64,000 nt of DNA from Echinococcus granulosus (lineage: Eukaryota > Platyhelminthes > Cestoda > Cyclophyllidea > Taeniidae), in assembly GCF_000524195.1 (NCBI RefSeq), contig NW_020170399.1:793758-857757 (forward strand), read 5' to 3'. Below, piece by piece: positions 10,561 to 33,616 of the stretch (the stretch's first letter is position 1; every line of letters starts with the position of its first letter). Under the pieces are notes generated by a model. That model was not told the DNA's origin. It worked only from the letters and a program-made list of their open reading frames with translations, and did not search any database. The position numbers and the translations under genes are program-made.

Positions 10561-13500
10561 AGGCTCAGGCACTAATCATGTGAGGGATGCAAATTCTCAG
10601 CACATTTCAATGCGGCAACTTAGAATAGCATTATCCAATCTTTGTGGAACAAATTCAAGCCAATGCCTGAATGGAAAGTACCATCACAAATGTTTTATTC
10701 CCTTCGTAAATTGTCAACAGTGAATCCTCCTTTATGCTAATGAATAATAGGATTACAATCAGATGCTAGATTTTAAAAATCATATTAGAAATATGTAAAC
10801 ACATATCAGTTGTATTTCGCAACCACTGATTAAAAATACTGTCAGTTGAAGCTTGGCGCATCTTTGCTAAACTATTTGGGGCTCATGACTCCTCAGAGAG
10901 ACATATGTGTAAGTGAGGCATGATTGTTTTGTTTCTGTCGAGATTCGGAAGGTTTTGAAGTGCTAAATTCTTGAAATGTTATATTTGTTTCAACAGCTAA
11001 GTCATTTTAAACTTCAGTAAAGAAATTCCATTCGGCAGAATTGAGTTAGTACTGTTAGTTTTACCAAGCAAATGACTGAGCAATTTTGCCATTGAACCAA
11101 AAAAAAAATTGCAGAAGGCTTAAATCCTCCACACATTTGTTAAAAAGTAAGAGTGGCTTTTTCTGTACTAATCAAATTTTGTGGAATCTTTAGATAGGCA
11201 ACATAATGGTGGGTATTTAGTGGATCCAATTACGCAGTTCTGATTTGTCCCTAATTCGTAAAATAAAGCCAATGGTAATTCCACTTCTGAGCTTCCACGA
11301 GTAAAAGTCGGGTGAAAGAACCAGGAACATTGTTTCCTTATTAATCATAGTGCCGCTTGGCAATGAGTCTTATCTTTTCCTCCCCGGACACGGCATTTTT
11401 GACAGTGAATCCCATTGAATATGCCAAAATGGTATTGGTGCGCATTCAGCATCCATAGAGGATTAATTTAGTCGTGCATTTGTTTAATTATTTTATTTGT
11501 ACGAGGGTATAAGCTTGATAATTTGCAGACTGGGAGAGTATATGGGTGTAGAAGGATGGTAGAGGAGATGGGGCGCACTGATTAGGCCGTGTAGTGGGAG
11601 AGCGGTGGTGTTGATGGAGAGGGGGAGGCAAATTTAGCTGATCACAAAATCTCACGCCATTAAGTCTCCGCCTCTCTCAGAGCGGCATACAGGGATTGAG
11701 GGAGACTGGCAAGCCATGACCCCCTCGGCCAAAGAGTCGTTGGAGGGAGAGGGATGGTTTGGGGAGTGGCGTTGCGGTGACGGGGAGGGAATCTGATAAT
11801 TGGTTCCCCGCCTCCCCTTTCACCCTCCTTCTCTCCCCCCTTTCTGCAAACTCAAAATTGTGCATGTGTGTGTACTGACCACCGGGTTATCGCAAAAGAG
11901 CATGTGAGAACGAGTTTGGAGATGAGGCTTCTTGATAGCGCGGTGTGTACACCACTCAACTCACCGAGCAAGGGCGGGTGGGTGGATGGATGGAAGTTGA
12001 TGGCTTAATTATGAAAACCACTCAGTGCCTTCTTTTTGTCAGCAGCACTTCAACAAAGGGCTTTTCCGCATTTCTCAATCTACGTTTTCTATTCAGGACT
12101 TGGCTCGATCCAACCCTAACCGTGGGTGCATGTGTGTTTGCTTTCATCTAAATGCTGGTAAATTTTATTACCGCTAAATCGTTTTCCCTCAGGGAAATTA
12201 AATCCCCTAATTGCTTGCATTCTCGGGGTCATTGGGTGCACACATTAAAAAAGCCGATTAAAACGGAATCTGTGAGGTCACACGCATAATTACGTCGTGT
12301 GTTTGCGCGCACAAAGCATTAAAATTACTGCCTCAGCCACCAATTTGAATTAACCTTACCGGTGCTTTTGAAATACATTGCCTGAATGTAGCATTATAGC
12401 CAAAAAAGTTAGGCATCGCCGGTGAAGCACAATAAATCGAGGCTATCCTAAGCGATACATTAACTTCGACGAGAACACAGCTTGAATAACTGGTTGAGGA
12501 AAGGTTGATGTTAAGGATGGGGTAAATGGATTGGCATCGGCTAGGGTAAAGCGGTAATGCGTGACCCGCAACAGAATGCACATACGTCTCAATTCTTCCT
12601 TTTTCCCAAAGCATTAGAATGTTGGATTTGACTTGAGGCTTTAGCTAATTCGCAGTAGTCAGTTGTACCTCAGCTAGTTTGTTATAAGTAGTTTTGTATA
12701 AATTTGCCTAATCTAAAGCGCAAATGAGCTAGGAGTTCGTAATAACTTTTATGTAAGTACATCATTAATGCACAGCACCAGGGATCTTTAAGGGTGGTAC
12801 ACTTCTGCAGGTAATTGCTTGCCAAATTTCTGATTACACAAAACATAAAATGCCAAGTCACGCCTTTAAAGCCAAGACTATTCTTCCAACTCCTATAGAG
12901 TTCGATAACGGCTTTAAGTCCCACTTATATCAAAATGAGGAAGAAACTCATGGTGCGGGTGATGTTCCCTGAAAACAGTCAAGTGGTAAATAACAGGGAC
13001 GAAACCGATGCTCACAGCGGAGGTGTCAACATGGGTGATGATGTGTCCTCGGAGTAACCCCCACTTGGGTCGGACTATGTTGGTTCCAAAGCGGGAGTTT
13101 GACCGAAGAGAACGCTGAGGACGATACTCAAAAGAGAAGAGGGACTATGTAGTGCGCTAATTGTTTGTTTTATTCTTAGTTTTGTTATCGTCACCAAGGC
13201 CCAGTCATTATACTTCCGCAGGACGGCCATGCCAGTAGCCCTCAAGCCCTTCTGTAGGTCAACAATACATATTCTGTCCCAATATCACGTCTTCCTTCGT
13301 CTTCAAGGGGGTCTCGGAGAGCTCCAAATACATTGTCCGGCTTAATTATTAAAGTAGGCGCAAATTAAAGTCTTAGCCACGAGGTCTGTGGTAAATCCCA
13401 AAAAGGATTCGAAGTGCCTTGCCTTTCACCTCTGTAGCACTGTTAACATTGGGTTGGGGGAAAACCTGAAGTAGCATAACTAGAATTTATGAGAGTGTAG

Positions 13501-15926
13501 CGGTATACAACGCACTAAGCAGTAGCGGTTTACAAGATTTGGCTATCTGTCACAACCGATTATGTGTTTTGACAGCTTTAGGAGCACGTGGCTCCACTCC
13601 GTAACTAACAAAACCAGGAGGTGGATCAAATTCAACTGAAAATCACTTATGGAATAACTTTGACCGTACCCATCACCCCTATGTTTTAAACCAAAAGACA
13701 TTCATGCTGTCGAGTAAAGAAATTAAAGTATCAAGGATTCGAGGCCTAAATCGTATTCCATACTTGGTGTACTTTACAGAGACAAAAATTACTGGACACT
13801 GCCTCACTGCACACCTCCCCATAAAGGAAAATTATGACCTCACGAAATGCAATTTTCCTGCAAATCTATGTCCAGGTATTTATGAATTCTAGGACTTACA
13901 TCCGCCAGCTTTCAAGGATTTAGAAAAACCGAACACTAGCGCGTACTTAAACAAAACTTGATTTTAATTAAACCCCACATAGCTGTGGTTACTGAACGGC
14001 GCCAATTCTGCCATTGACTAATTTACTAACTCTCGTTCTTTTTAAAGTTACCCACCCTTTCTAAAGCAAAAATGCCCATTTACTAGTCCGGTAGTCACTT
14101 TCAATTAGGCTATAGCTGGACGATATATACCGCTGGAATTGCATTAACCGCAATAGGGGCACCGGTTACCCCACCCCCTTCAAACAAATGTCGCCAGCAG
14201 TAATTAGAGTGGAGTTGGGGAGCTGTGTCCATGTACGTGGGTGTGTGCGAATTCAGCCTTTGTACTAATGGTTGACGAAGTTGCTGACAGACTCGAAATC
14301 TCACCTCCAACGCGCATTGGAGAACTGCATCCATTTGTCCTCGTAATTTCGTTCATTTATGGCAAAACTTCTCCCCTCAATATGTATTCTCCCAACAGAG
14401 TAAAAACTGCTTAATCCAAAGCACTTTTATCAGAAATAACTTAATAAGGAAAGTTAACTTTCGTTTAGGTAAGAAGACCGCCAAAAGTGGATGATTGTTC
14501 CAAGCCAACCATTTTCAACTTTGCACTCGAAAAAAATTATGAAGGAGGATTTCGTAATCACAACAAAACGTGTGTCACCATTATGATCAAATATAAAACT
14601 CGTAGGAATTGGAAAGATACTTTTAGGTGATAACAGTGAATGAGAGGTGAAATGATAACTGCAGCATATCTAAGGGTTTGTCTAGGATTACGAAGACCAC
14701 TGCCGTTGGCTTTTTTTAGCAAAGCTCAAAACAATAGATCAAAAATACCACTTAATGGGACCAGCCGGTGTTGAGGCCAACGCCTCTCATCATTTCCCAC
14801 CGCCCCCACACGTCCTTAGGGGCTGCAGTGGACGCATAACAGTGGTAAAGTAAGAACACTTTATGTCATCACCCCGAGGCGATATTATCACCGACTTCAG
14901 TAATTGTTTCTCCACTGTGGTGAGCACTAGCTTGGGAAAAACGTTTGTTTGTATAACGGCAAACGTTTCCCACTTACAATTACATAAATAAAAGGCTTTT
15001 ATTTTGTTAGTGTCTACCAAGGCATTTATTACATCAAGAATGACTCAAATATTTCACCACTTTAATGTCTTTGGGCTGTTGAAGAAACGGAATATAAAAC
15101 AGAAGCGCAGACTGCACATTTGCAACTATATTAGTTCGCTTTAGATTCAATATCCTCACTCACATAGTTTAAAATGGAATTAGTAGACACTAATTACGGG
15201 TGAATGTGCGGAAGAATGATATTGGTTGCAGGGAATGGATACAGATGATATGGGGATTCTGCCAGCACTACCGAAAAAACAAAATTTTATTAACATTACG
15301 AAGGTGATTTTTCTAAAAAAACATCGAATTTAAAAAAATAGCTTTGGAAGTCCATTTGGGCTTAACGCATTTTATCACTCTAACAAGTTGGATAATTAGA
15401 AAAAGGAAGTAAAATTTGAGTAGAATTAAAATCCCAGAATAAATTTGCAGATGTAGGTCTTAAGGATAGGTTTAGGTTATTCGTTTTCAATGGAATACAA
15501 CCGTAGATTACACAAATCATAGAGGCTAACGGGGATTTCACAGAAAATAAATAATATCATTTAACTAAGTAGCAGGAAATGTTTGTTCCCAAAAAGCGAC
15601 TAGTTTAATGTTGTTTAGAATTAACCAAAGCAAAAGTTATGTTTTATTGAACAGTAGAGAAAAACGACTATCCAAAAAGCTAAAAAATTGTAAGTGTGCA
15701 CGAGATGGACAGACATTTTTAAACAGCAGTCATTTTAGGAAATATTTGCGTAAAATCACCTAAAAAATAATTTAAACTATGGCCACATCTTAGTTAGTAT
15801 ATTCTAGTTTGAACCTTGTAAAACCATGCCAATGAGAGAACTGCTAGTTAATTCGAACACACCAGTGCAGATTATCTCCTTAAGCTGCGCTTCATTTAAT
15901 TTTGTGTGCTGTTGCGCCGGACATAA
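10561..15926. other. Gene-free region between SoxB and CCDC130
   Basis: I see no exon with family features on either strand. It contains a purine/pyrimidine-rich block (about 11520-11870), likely structural or regulatory DNA upstream of SoxB, and the 3' part of a TRIM-like element (about 12940-13330). The rest is AT-rich unique sequence. Confidence 0.5.
12940..13330 (+). mobile_element. TRIM-like element, 3' part with LTR
   Basis: The 3' LTR starts at 13148 (TGTAGTGC) after a purine tract (AAAAGAGAAGAGGG) and ends near 13330 in a GGAGAGCTCC-type terminus. The 200 bp before it match the internal 3' end of the elements at 2.1 kb and 53.5 kb (GACCGAAGAGAACGC block). The 5' LTR is missing. Confidence 0.6.
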
Positions 15927-17114
15927 ATGGTAGGATTAACTACCTAAACTATTTTCCTAAATTAGGGTGAAAGAAAGGGAACGAATAAATATTATCCGCC
16001 TGACTTTGATCCAGCTAAGCATAGGAATCTTAACGCATACCATGGAGTCCATGCTTTGCGAGAACGTGGTCGCAAGGCTGATAAGGGGATCATAATCATT
16101 CGTTTTGAGATGCCTTACAATGCTTGGTGTTTATCCTGCAAAAAGCCTATTGGAATGGGTGTTAGATACAATGCTGAGAAGAAAAAAGTTGGCATGTATC
16201 ACTCAACGCCGATATTTCAATTTTCCATGAACTGCGCAATGTGCGCCGGTCGAATTGTAATGCAGACTGATCCTCAAAATTTCGACTACGTCTGCATAGA
16301 GGGCATACGTCGGAAAATTCAGACCTGGGACCCAGAAGAAAATGAGCAGATTGCGGTACCAGGTTAGCTATGTGACCTACGCTTTCACGACTGCTACTAC
16401 CTAGACTTCAAAGAAAGGCAGAAACTCTCTCTTGATGCTATGTACCAAGTCGAGCACGGAGTCAAAGATAAGGAAAAAGCCGCGCTGTCAAACCCAGTCC
16501 TTTCTGAACTAGAATCTGATCGTGAAAGCTTCAAGGACGACTTTGCCCTAAACTACCTCGCCAGAAAGCAATTTCGGGTATGAGTAGTTTTGATAAATAA
16601 TTCATCTTAGGAAGCAAAGAAACTTCAAAATGATGCCAACGCACGAGACGAGGCGCTGAAAAGCCGATTATCCCTTATGGGGACACAAATTACTATCCTA
16701 CGAGAAACCGATGAAGACAGGACGAAGGCCAAACTAATGCGGCTTCATCACACAGGTGAATTTTACTAACATAATTACCCCTACTCAGGTCACAGTGATA
16801 GGATAGCTGAAAGCCAAATGCCTCTTATTAAAATCGGAAAACCATTCAGACTCAAGAGAAAACAGGAGAATAGTTGTGAGCCCCCTTTAACTCAACAGCG
16901 CATTGAACCGCACTGGCTCGCAAAACGAGCCAGCGCCCTCGCAGTCAGTGTAAATCAGGCCTGTTCATCATCAACATCCCGTGAACCTCTGTCCCGAGCC
17001 CTTCAAAAGAACATACGAAAGAATGCAACCAAAACTGACGAAACTCCATCCAAGGAAATAACTGACAATGGACAAACAAGTTCAAGCCTAGTTCCCTACA
17101 ATGATAGCGAATGA
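15927..17114 (+). CDS. CCDC130: CCDC130/YJU2-type pre-mRNA splicing factor (CWC16 family)
   Basis: Five exons: 15927-15929, 15966-16362, 16405-16577, 16611-16755 and 16789-17114, 347 residues. The first exon supplies only the ATG, and introns are 36, 42, 33 and 33 bp. The N-terminus reads M-GERKGTNKYYPPDFDPAKH. Family hallmarks follow: RFEMPYNAWCLSCKKPIGMG, GVRYNAEKKKVG, then a second Cys pair (MNCAMC) and QTDPQNFDYV. The four Cys form the zinc site seen in YJU2/CWC16 proteins, which join the spliceosome around the first catalytic step. The C-terminal half is helical and charged, then Ser/Thr-rich. The match is closer to CCDC130 than to CCDC94/YJU2 by the start motif. It is tail-to-tail with NDUFS6 (154 bp between stops). 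Confidence 0.92.
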
Positions 17115-17268
17115 ACGTGAACGTACAGATACTGTAAATATGCATGGAAATCCCCGCAAAAAACTCCAATTTTCTTTAGTAGAAGGAGGAGCTTAATAAG
17201 TATAGGCTGTATTTGCAATAGTACAGAATGAGAAGGTACCAACTACGAGACCATTAAACAATAGGTTG

Positions 17269-18044
17269 CTAATGGGCGCCGACTTTTTCATAACGGAGAC
17301 CGCAGTAGCCACAGGTGTGAAGACCGGGCTTGTCCTAGAACAAGACAGATATAAGTTGCGCAAAAAAACTGTACCAAGTTGATGTAGACTTTAGGGTGCC
17401 CCAGAGCACCGTGACCGCCGTCGCAGGCGACGATACGCTCTGTAACTCGCTTGGGAGGCACATTTTCGATGAGTTCCACGGCAAATTGCTTGTTAACCTA
17501 CCAATAGATATGAAAGTTGGGTGCATGAGGGGCGTCCAAAGGCATCCGTTGCAAGCCTCCAGGACATGGAAGGGACCAATGGAAAATCAGCGCACAACCG
17601 AGTCGAATACGCCTAGGGTATTTTCTGTTCCAGAAATGCAGGGGCTAGTCAAGAATACTAGTGGAACAGTGAGGGTATAAGTGGCCTTTAAAACACGAAT
17701 GCTACCACGGAGTTTAGCAGGTGGTGTGACTATCAGCGGTGCTACTGGCAACGCTAAAGGGTGAAAAAAACCAGGACGATGAGATGGTAGAGTGTCAAAA
17801 ATGAAGCCGGTAGCGCACAAACGAACACAAGAATTGGGCTCACAAGTTTTGTCGATTGCATGAATCTGGCAGAACGGCAATCCCTAGGGTCAAAGGCCTT
17901 TAGCGAGTGGTAGGGGAAAGAAGGTCCACTACGTACCTGCCCGGTGTGAGTTTTCACCGCACTAGATTCAATAGCATTGGGAGCACTTAGACTAGTTGGG
18001 CGAAGAACCTTCAGGACACTTCTGATAAGTTTTTCGCACTTCAT
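17269..18044 (-). CDS. NDUFS6: NADH dehydrogenase iron-sulfur protein 6, mitochondrial
   Basis: Exons 17937-18044, 17844-17897, 17375-17497 and 17269-17334 (all phase 0) give 116 residues. NDUFS6 is a zinc-binding accessory subunit of the peripheral arm of respiratory complex I. The N-terminus ([16 protein letters not shown]) is basic and amphipathic like a mitochondrial targeting sequence. VKTHTGQ, then [20 protein letters not shown] and [10 protein letters not shown] carry the expected zinc ligands (Cys, His, Cys, Cys). Length agrees with the family. Exon 2 is only 54 bp and was found by homology to the conserved D-x-R-x-x-R-F segment. A start 25 codons further upstream is possible in frame, but the chosen Met gives the better presequence. 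It is head-to-head with OSTM1. Confidence 0.93.
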
Positions 18045-18396
18045 AGTCAGTTTGTCATAACAAACCGACACGGTGACCTCGAAAATAGTCGAGTCACCAA
18101 TGTGATTCCAGGGTAAGACCAATTTCCCCTAGATAGACTATTCGTTTCTATTACGCTTTAAAATTAAATTATTTCAGCCTTTATATGGTTTTATTAACTA
18201 TGGTTATCCTCAATGCTTTGTCTGAAAAGAGGTTTGAGTAAGACATGCGAGTTTTAAAACCCATGTATGCTTACGTACTAACGAAGCTGTCCCATTCAAA
18301 ATAATACAACTTAGCACATTATTTGGCACATCAGATCTGTCATACAAAACAAATGTATTGTTGCAAAATAGCCCGGCGTGATCGACCGGTGTACTC
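18045..18396. promoter_or_regulatory. Shared 352-bp region between divergent NDUFS6 and OSTM1
   Basis: The two start codons face away from each other and no other coding signal lies between them, so the region must carry both promoters. No TATA box or clear motif pair is visible; the bidirectional role is inferred from position. Confidence 0.45.
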
Positions 18397-19979
18397 ATGG
18401 CGAGATGCACCTCGCGTATCGTTCTGTTGATATACTTCGTATTTTTGTACTTTGCATTTGGAAATGAAGAATGTGATTTATATTTCAAGAATCTCACTAA
18501 TGCCCTAGCCGCCACATACCTATGCTTTGGGGAATTTGGTCAACCAGTGTCTATATGTAGTCGATGTATTTGCAATATTGCGACATTGGAACTTATATTA
18601 AGCGACTCGGTATCGAAAAACCAGTTTGGAGTACCTTGCAGATCTTCAATCGAACGAGAAGCCTTGCTTGAGGTACATAATTTTTTGATTTCCAAGTTGC
18701 CCAACGCCGTCATACGCTTCAAATAAAACTTTCCATTTTGTTTCTTCAATCAGTTTCATATTATCTGCTAGAACAACTATTTGCCACGATGTCTCAGTCC
18801 TCTGCTGTCACTCAGTGGCTACTAGCTCTAACCCAGAGTGCCAGTGAATTTTCTTTTGATTTGTCCAGTCGTACCCGCTACCGCACTCAAAGCTTTGTTT
18901 TTTTGTCGTTTAATTGTTTTCGAACTCAACCAGCCTAAATAGGTCCTCTTTTCTTTAGCCATGGGCTCGGACCATATCACCCATACAGAAAATCTGGCTG
19001 AATGCTCACTGTGACCAGTGTTTAATTGGTCCGAATTTTACGGGCAGCCATTCTTTACTTCCGGGTTATGGTACTGATAACAACCTACCAAACTACAATT
19101 TATCAGCATACAACAACGCCACAAGAAACTTCTTCGATCAACTTGCAACACTCTCAGAATGCATTTCTGCTCACGTCTTAAACAGCAATGTCTCCTTTCT
19201 CGATCAAGTCAATTTTCCAACTGAATCATCGATTCAATTGAATAAAAATGTGTGCCTAAACTGTCATCGGAAATATGCTCGTCTTTATGAGGTTTACGAA
19301 TCTTGGGTGCGTGAAACAATGGACCAGGAACACGACAAATGGTACCATCCGCGAGGGACCTCCCCACTCAACTACCGCCGATTGTGCATCGATGTCGTAG
19401 ACGCGCTAAACCGCACGCAATTCGTGTGGCTCGGTATCCTCGATTGCTCTACCCGGTCGGTCACGAGACCAGTGGTCGCTTTATTGCCGCTAATCACTTG
19501 CACCATCCTCGGAGTGGTATTTCACGCTGCTATGCTCTGCGTCTTTCACCAACCCAGTCGTGTGATTGTCTACATGCAGTCGAGAGTTGAAGCAGTCACC
19601 GACTCCACAGAGAGAACACCAATCGCTGATGAACCCAATAGCAGAGAAACCCACCACTCCACTCTCTTTCGCAAGACCAGCTTTGCCCCGGTCACTAGGA
19701 TTTTCCCCTTTGACCCCCCAAACACAGGAGATCCCAACACCGGTGACTCGTAAGTCTACCTCCCTTGTGCGTATACTGATAGAACTATTCTTGTTATGTA
19801 TGTGATATTTAAACATCATCTGCGCCAACATTGAGGTCGAAAGGTCGTCCCTTTCCTACCAAGAGCCTCTTTCGTCATTTCCTCCAAATCCGCCAAGTGT
19901 TTGTCTATATGCTGAAGTAGAAACTGATAAGTTAAGGATCTGTAATCACGCTCCCCAACAAATCACACACCAGATGTAG
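18397..19979 (+). CDS. OSTM1: OSTM1-like lysosomal membrane protein
   Basis: Exons 18397-18672, 18959-19749 and probably 19844-19979 (phases 0 and 2) give about 400 residues; stopping at the TAA at 19751 instead would give 356. In animals OSTM1 is the beta subunit of the lysosomal chloride/proton exchanger CLC-7. A signal peptide (RIVLLIYFVFLYFAFG) is followed by a Cys-rich luminal domain with family motifs PVSICSRC, IWLNAHCDQC, VCLNCHRKYARLYEVY and LCIDVVDALNRTQ, several N-glycosylation sequons, and one membrane helix near VVALLPLITCTILGVVFHAA before a short cytosolic tail. An open frame at 18738-18938 lies in intron 1 but does not match the phases and was left out. The last exon is supported by a perfect GTAAGT donor, while its acceptor is weak. 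Confidence 0.85.
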
Positions 19980-20499
19980 GGCAGGTGAAAAGGATATTTT
20001 TGTTGTTGACTTTATCTGTCATTTTCAGTAAAGTTTCTTGAAAGCTCTCGATTATACTATGAACCTAATGAATATTAGAACACTTTGAAAAAATCTACGT
20101 TCAGCTCCTCATCTTCTTCATCAACGACTACTTCACCNNNNNNNNNNNNNNNNNNNNNNNNNNNNNNNNNNNNNNNNNNNNNNNNNNNNNNNNNNNNNNN
20201 NNNNNNNNNNNNNNNNNNNNNNNNNNNNNNNNNNNNNGCCATCTGCTTTGGGAAGACCTTTAGTTGGCATTTTTGCTACGTTCCTGTTTAAATTGACATA
20301 TTGATTAGTCCTTCAACCAATAGCAAGACTACACATGGAAGGACCTGTCACGGCATGACAGGGACAAAGCAGTGCATGGTTCAAAGGGAAACACCTTCAA
20401 ACATACCGTGAACAAGACTTAGCTAGGCCTTGGACATCATACAATGAGATATTATCCGAAGTGCTAGAGAAAAAATTCTTGACTCCAGGTTAGACATCT
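19980..20499. other. Intergenic stretch with an assembly gap
   Basis: Positions 20138-20237 are exactly 100 N, a scaffold gap of unknown size. The 50 bases before it encode a Ser/Thr-rich low-complexity run in one frame (from 20085), which is not enough to call a gene. No other feature is visible. Confidence 0.6.
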
Positions 20500-22907
20500 T
20501 TATTTCCGACCGGACTTCTTCTTTGCCGATTCTTGGTATCCTTCAATCCACTTTTTTGAAAGACCAAAGGTCTCTAAAAAGGTATCATTAACTGTTTCCA
20601 CACACACCAGTTAGTATTTTTGAGAGAGCCGTGATATGACGACCCTGAGCCTGTACGACTACTGAATTTCCATAACGGGGATCCTCTGTCAGATTGGCGG
20701 AACAGGCTAACTTCGTTTGAATGTATCGAGTAAAGGGCTTCGGGTCGATGCCAAAGTTACTGAGGCCGGCAATACGGGTCTACAGTGAAAAGTTTATTCT
20801 AGTTTAAGAAATTTAACTGTTGGTAGAGGACTCAGTTTCAACGTACCACATCCTTTGCGCTCTGTCTAGTCTCATAGAGATTCAGTTTGAGACTTTTGTT
20901 ATCCGTCGTAATTACCGGTACAAGGCCACTTTCGGGAGGGTAGGTTATTCGATATGCAGCTTTGAGGCCCTTAGTTATGGAGGTGATTAGATCCTGAAAC
21001 GTTATCTGGAAGCGCGGCTCGGCAAGGGTGCTTTCAGGTGATTCTTTGAGCAAATTAGGGTCGCAAATCCACACTAACAAGTCGTTAACATTGATCAAAC
21101 TAAAAATACGTAAAAGGGTCCAAAATCGCTTGCAAAACTTACTCTCTACTACCAGCGCTTCTGAGATTGTTTGAGTCGACATAGGCTCCGACAATATGGC
21201 AAATTTCTGATTGTTCGATGCCATCACCCATTCTAGAGCCCCAGTGTTGATTAAGCAATTGGGACGGGTACCTGTAACCAGCAGATGCAAAGAAGGGAGC
21301 AATTCTGGGGGTAATCATGCGAACCTCCTTGAGGGCAGGCGGCCCGAAGTAAAAGTTGCCAACAGCGAACCTGGAGTCCGTTGAATCGACAAAGGAAATG
21401 TCACTGTCACAAGTATTGCCGCTCAATTTCGAAAGCTCAGGCAAACCCTGTTCTAATTCCTGTAATCTGGGGTAGAAGGGGGAATACTAAGCCTTAGAGA
21501 TCCTACTTGGGATGATCCTTCTGGAAAGCTGTCAACCGTGTAGTCCCAATATCGATGGTTTCTAGAGAGAGAATACCTTCAGCTGCCATCTTTTCCAGGA
21601 AAACACCGACCTGAGATTTAAAATTTCCAATAATCTGCGAAAGGTCACCTTCTTATACGAAGTTTTTTTAATATCTAGTTTTCCCCCATTCGGACTGAAT
21701 TATCAAGCGCAAGGTTAGCACCACAATAGGAACGTACCAATCGGATTTCATATGCTTTGCATAAAAGACGTTAACCGGAAGGGGTAAATCAGTCGGCTTC
21801 AACGAGCAGAGGGCGCGTAGGAAGCAGAGCATTAGCAAATCATCACCATCAAGCTCAGCTGAGAAAAAAACAATCTAGGCATAGGATACTGAAACAGTCT
21901 AACTGGTTAGTATATCTGAGTAGAGAGTGCTTATGCCTAGTAGGATTTGTATGACAAAGGATATCAATTAGTGGGAACGTACAGGAACCATCTTCGGTTG
22001 TAGCTTCGTTAAAAAGCACCTCATTTGGGCTAACGGGTTCGATGTTGTAATTGACTTCAATTTTGTCCATAAGTTTGTAAGATGCCAGGAGGTGAGGGGG
22101 GCAGAGCTCGCTACAAATACAGACACACCTCACGAACCACGCATTAAGAAACTCTAAAGTCCAAATGCATCACGAGCAAGACTTACGTGAGCTTGTCTCG
22201 GGATGTGTGAAGGATCAGAATAGCCTTGTCTTTATCACCAGCAGCTCCAAATTCAGTTGCACTCATATTACAGATGCCGACAGCAAGTGGTTTAGAACAT
22301 TTACCGTGAGCTGCTTTCTCCGGAATTGCGGCTACAGAGCAAATGGATGATTTTTGCAGTGAGTTTACGTGACCCCCAAGGGGTCCGTCCCGGATCACAT
22401 CAGGCATCATGAGGTCTACTCAAAGGCTTCGAATACATTTCGGTCAAACAAACCAGATCCACCGAAAATTCTATCCATAACGACATCATACGTGTAAAGA
22501 AGAGGAATAGTGGAAGATGATAATAGAGAAAGAGTAAAAACTAGAAAAGACGAAGGACGCAATTATTTGGCATACAATGACACACCTGTTGGAATCATCT
22601 TACCTTCGTACAGGAAAGCCAGTGGCACTCCATCGAAGAGGTAGGATACAATGTCATGCCGTGTGCTAGTATGAATTTTAATTTCCGAAACAATCCTATC
22701 TTTAAAAATTACACCAGCATCTTCGTTTGACACATTCAGATCCTCTATCATCTTTTGTATGAGTTTCCTTCTTCAATGTGGAAAAATACAATTAGGTGGG
22801 AAGTGGTAACCTAACACGAATCGCCCAAAGAAAATTTGGCGTTTTTACCGTTTCATTTCACGAAGGACAACGTTTGTTCGGATCTTGAAGGGCTTAAGAA
22901 ACAGCAT
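20500..22907 (-). CDS. EIF2D: Eukaryotic translation initiation factor 2D (ligatin)
   Basis: Thirteen coding exons: 22849-22907, 22586-22770, 22454-22540, 22187-22415, 21983-22110, 21738-21858, 21649-21694, 21507-21610, 21272-21466, 21143-21232, 20847-21099, 20608-20779 and 20500-20573. Total 1743 nt, 580 residues, all phases matching. eIF2D delivers or removes tRNA at the 40S P site and helps recycle post-termination ribosomes. Order as in the human protein: N-terminal MLFLKPFKIRTN and RRKLIQ; PUA-like region (LMMPDVI, ICSVAAI, PLAVGICNMSATEF); SWIB-type domain (LLMLCFLRALCSLKPTDLPL, LDIKKTSYKK); C-terminal SUI1 domain (TRIAGLSNFGIDP to the Lys-rich end). Introns are mostly 38-70 bp. The 39-bp intron 21233-21271 has no in-frame stop and could be retained without a frameshift. 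It is head-to-head with POLQ. Confidence 0.93.
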
Positions 22908-23335
22908 ATTGCGCCAAGCAGAAGCGGCTAGCAGCGTAAGTTGGCGTACACTGGAGGTTGACATCCAGATCAGGCGCCTTAGAAACATAAACTGGCTCAG
23001 CTAAAGAATACCAAAATTTGAAATCGCATTAATTTAACTTCAAGTTAGATGTCAATTTGTATTTATGCTTACACGAAGCAAGACTTAAGCCTTCGCGTAA
23101 TTGCACACTTATGCTTCTGTTGTACAGTATTTAGAACCAAAATCTTTCAATGTTAAATGGGTGATTCAAGTCCTGCAGTGGTTTTTTAAGGGACGTAATA
23201 TTAATACTATGTGTTGGTATACGCTACGGAGCAACTTATTAGCTGGTGGTCTTTGGCATAAAAAACAAAGAAGTGACACCTTTGCCGGCTTTTTAAATTT
23301 CCTCCGAGGTGTCCTGTGCGTATGGGTTTTGGTGC
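22908..23335. promoter_or_regulatory. Intergenic region between divergent EIF2D and POLQ
   Basis: About 430 bp separate the two start codons. No strong core-promoter motif is visible. An undetected 5' exon of POLQ could lie here, because the chosen POLQ start gives a short N-terminus. Confidence 0.35.

Positions 23336-33616
<10,281 letters not shown>

Noticed and set aside
18738..18938. Open frame between OSTM1 exons, possible extra exon
   Set aside because: Its phases do not fit the flanking exons, while direct joining of 18672 to 18959 keeps phase and the family Cys-Trp spacing.
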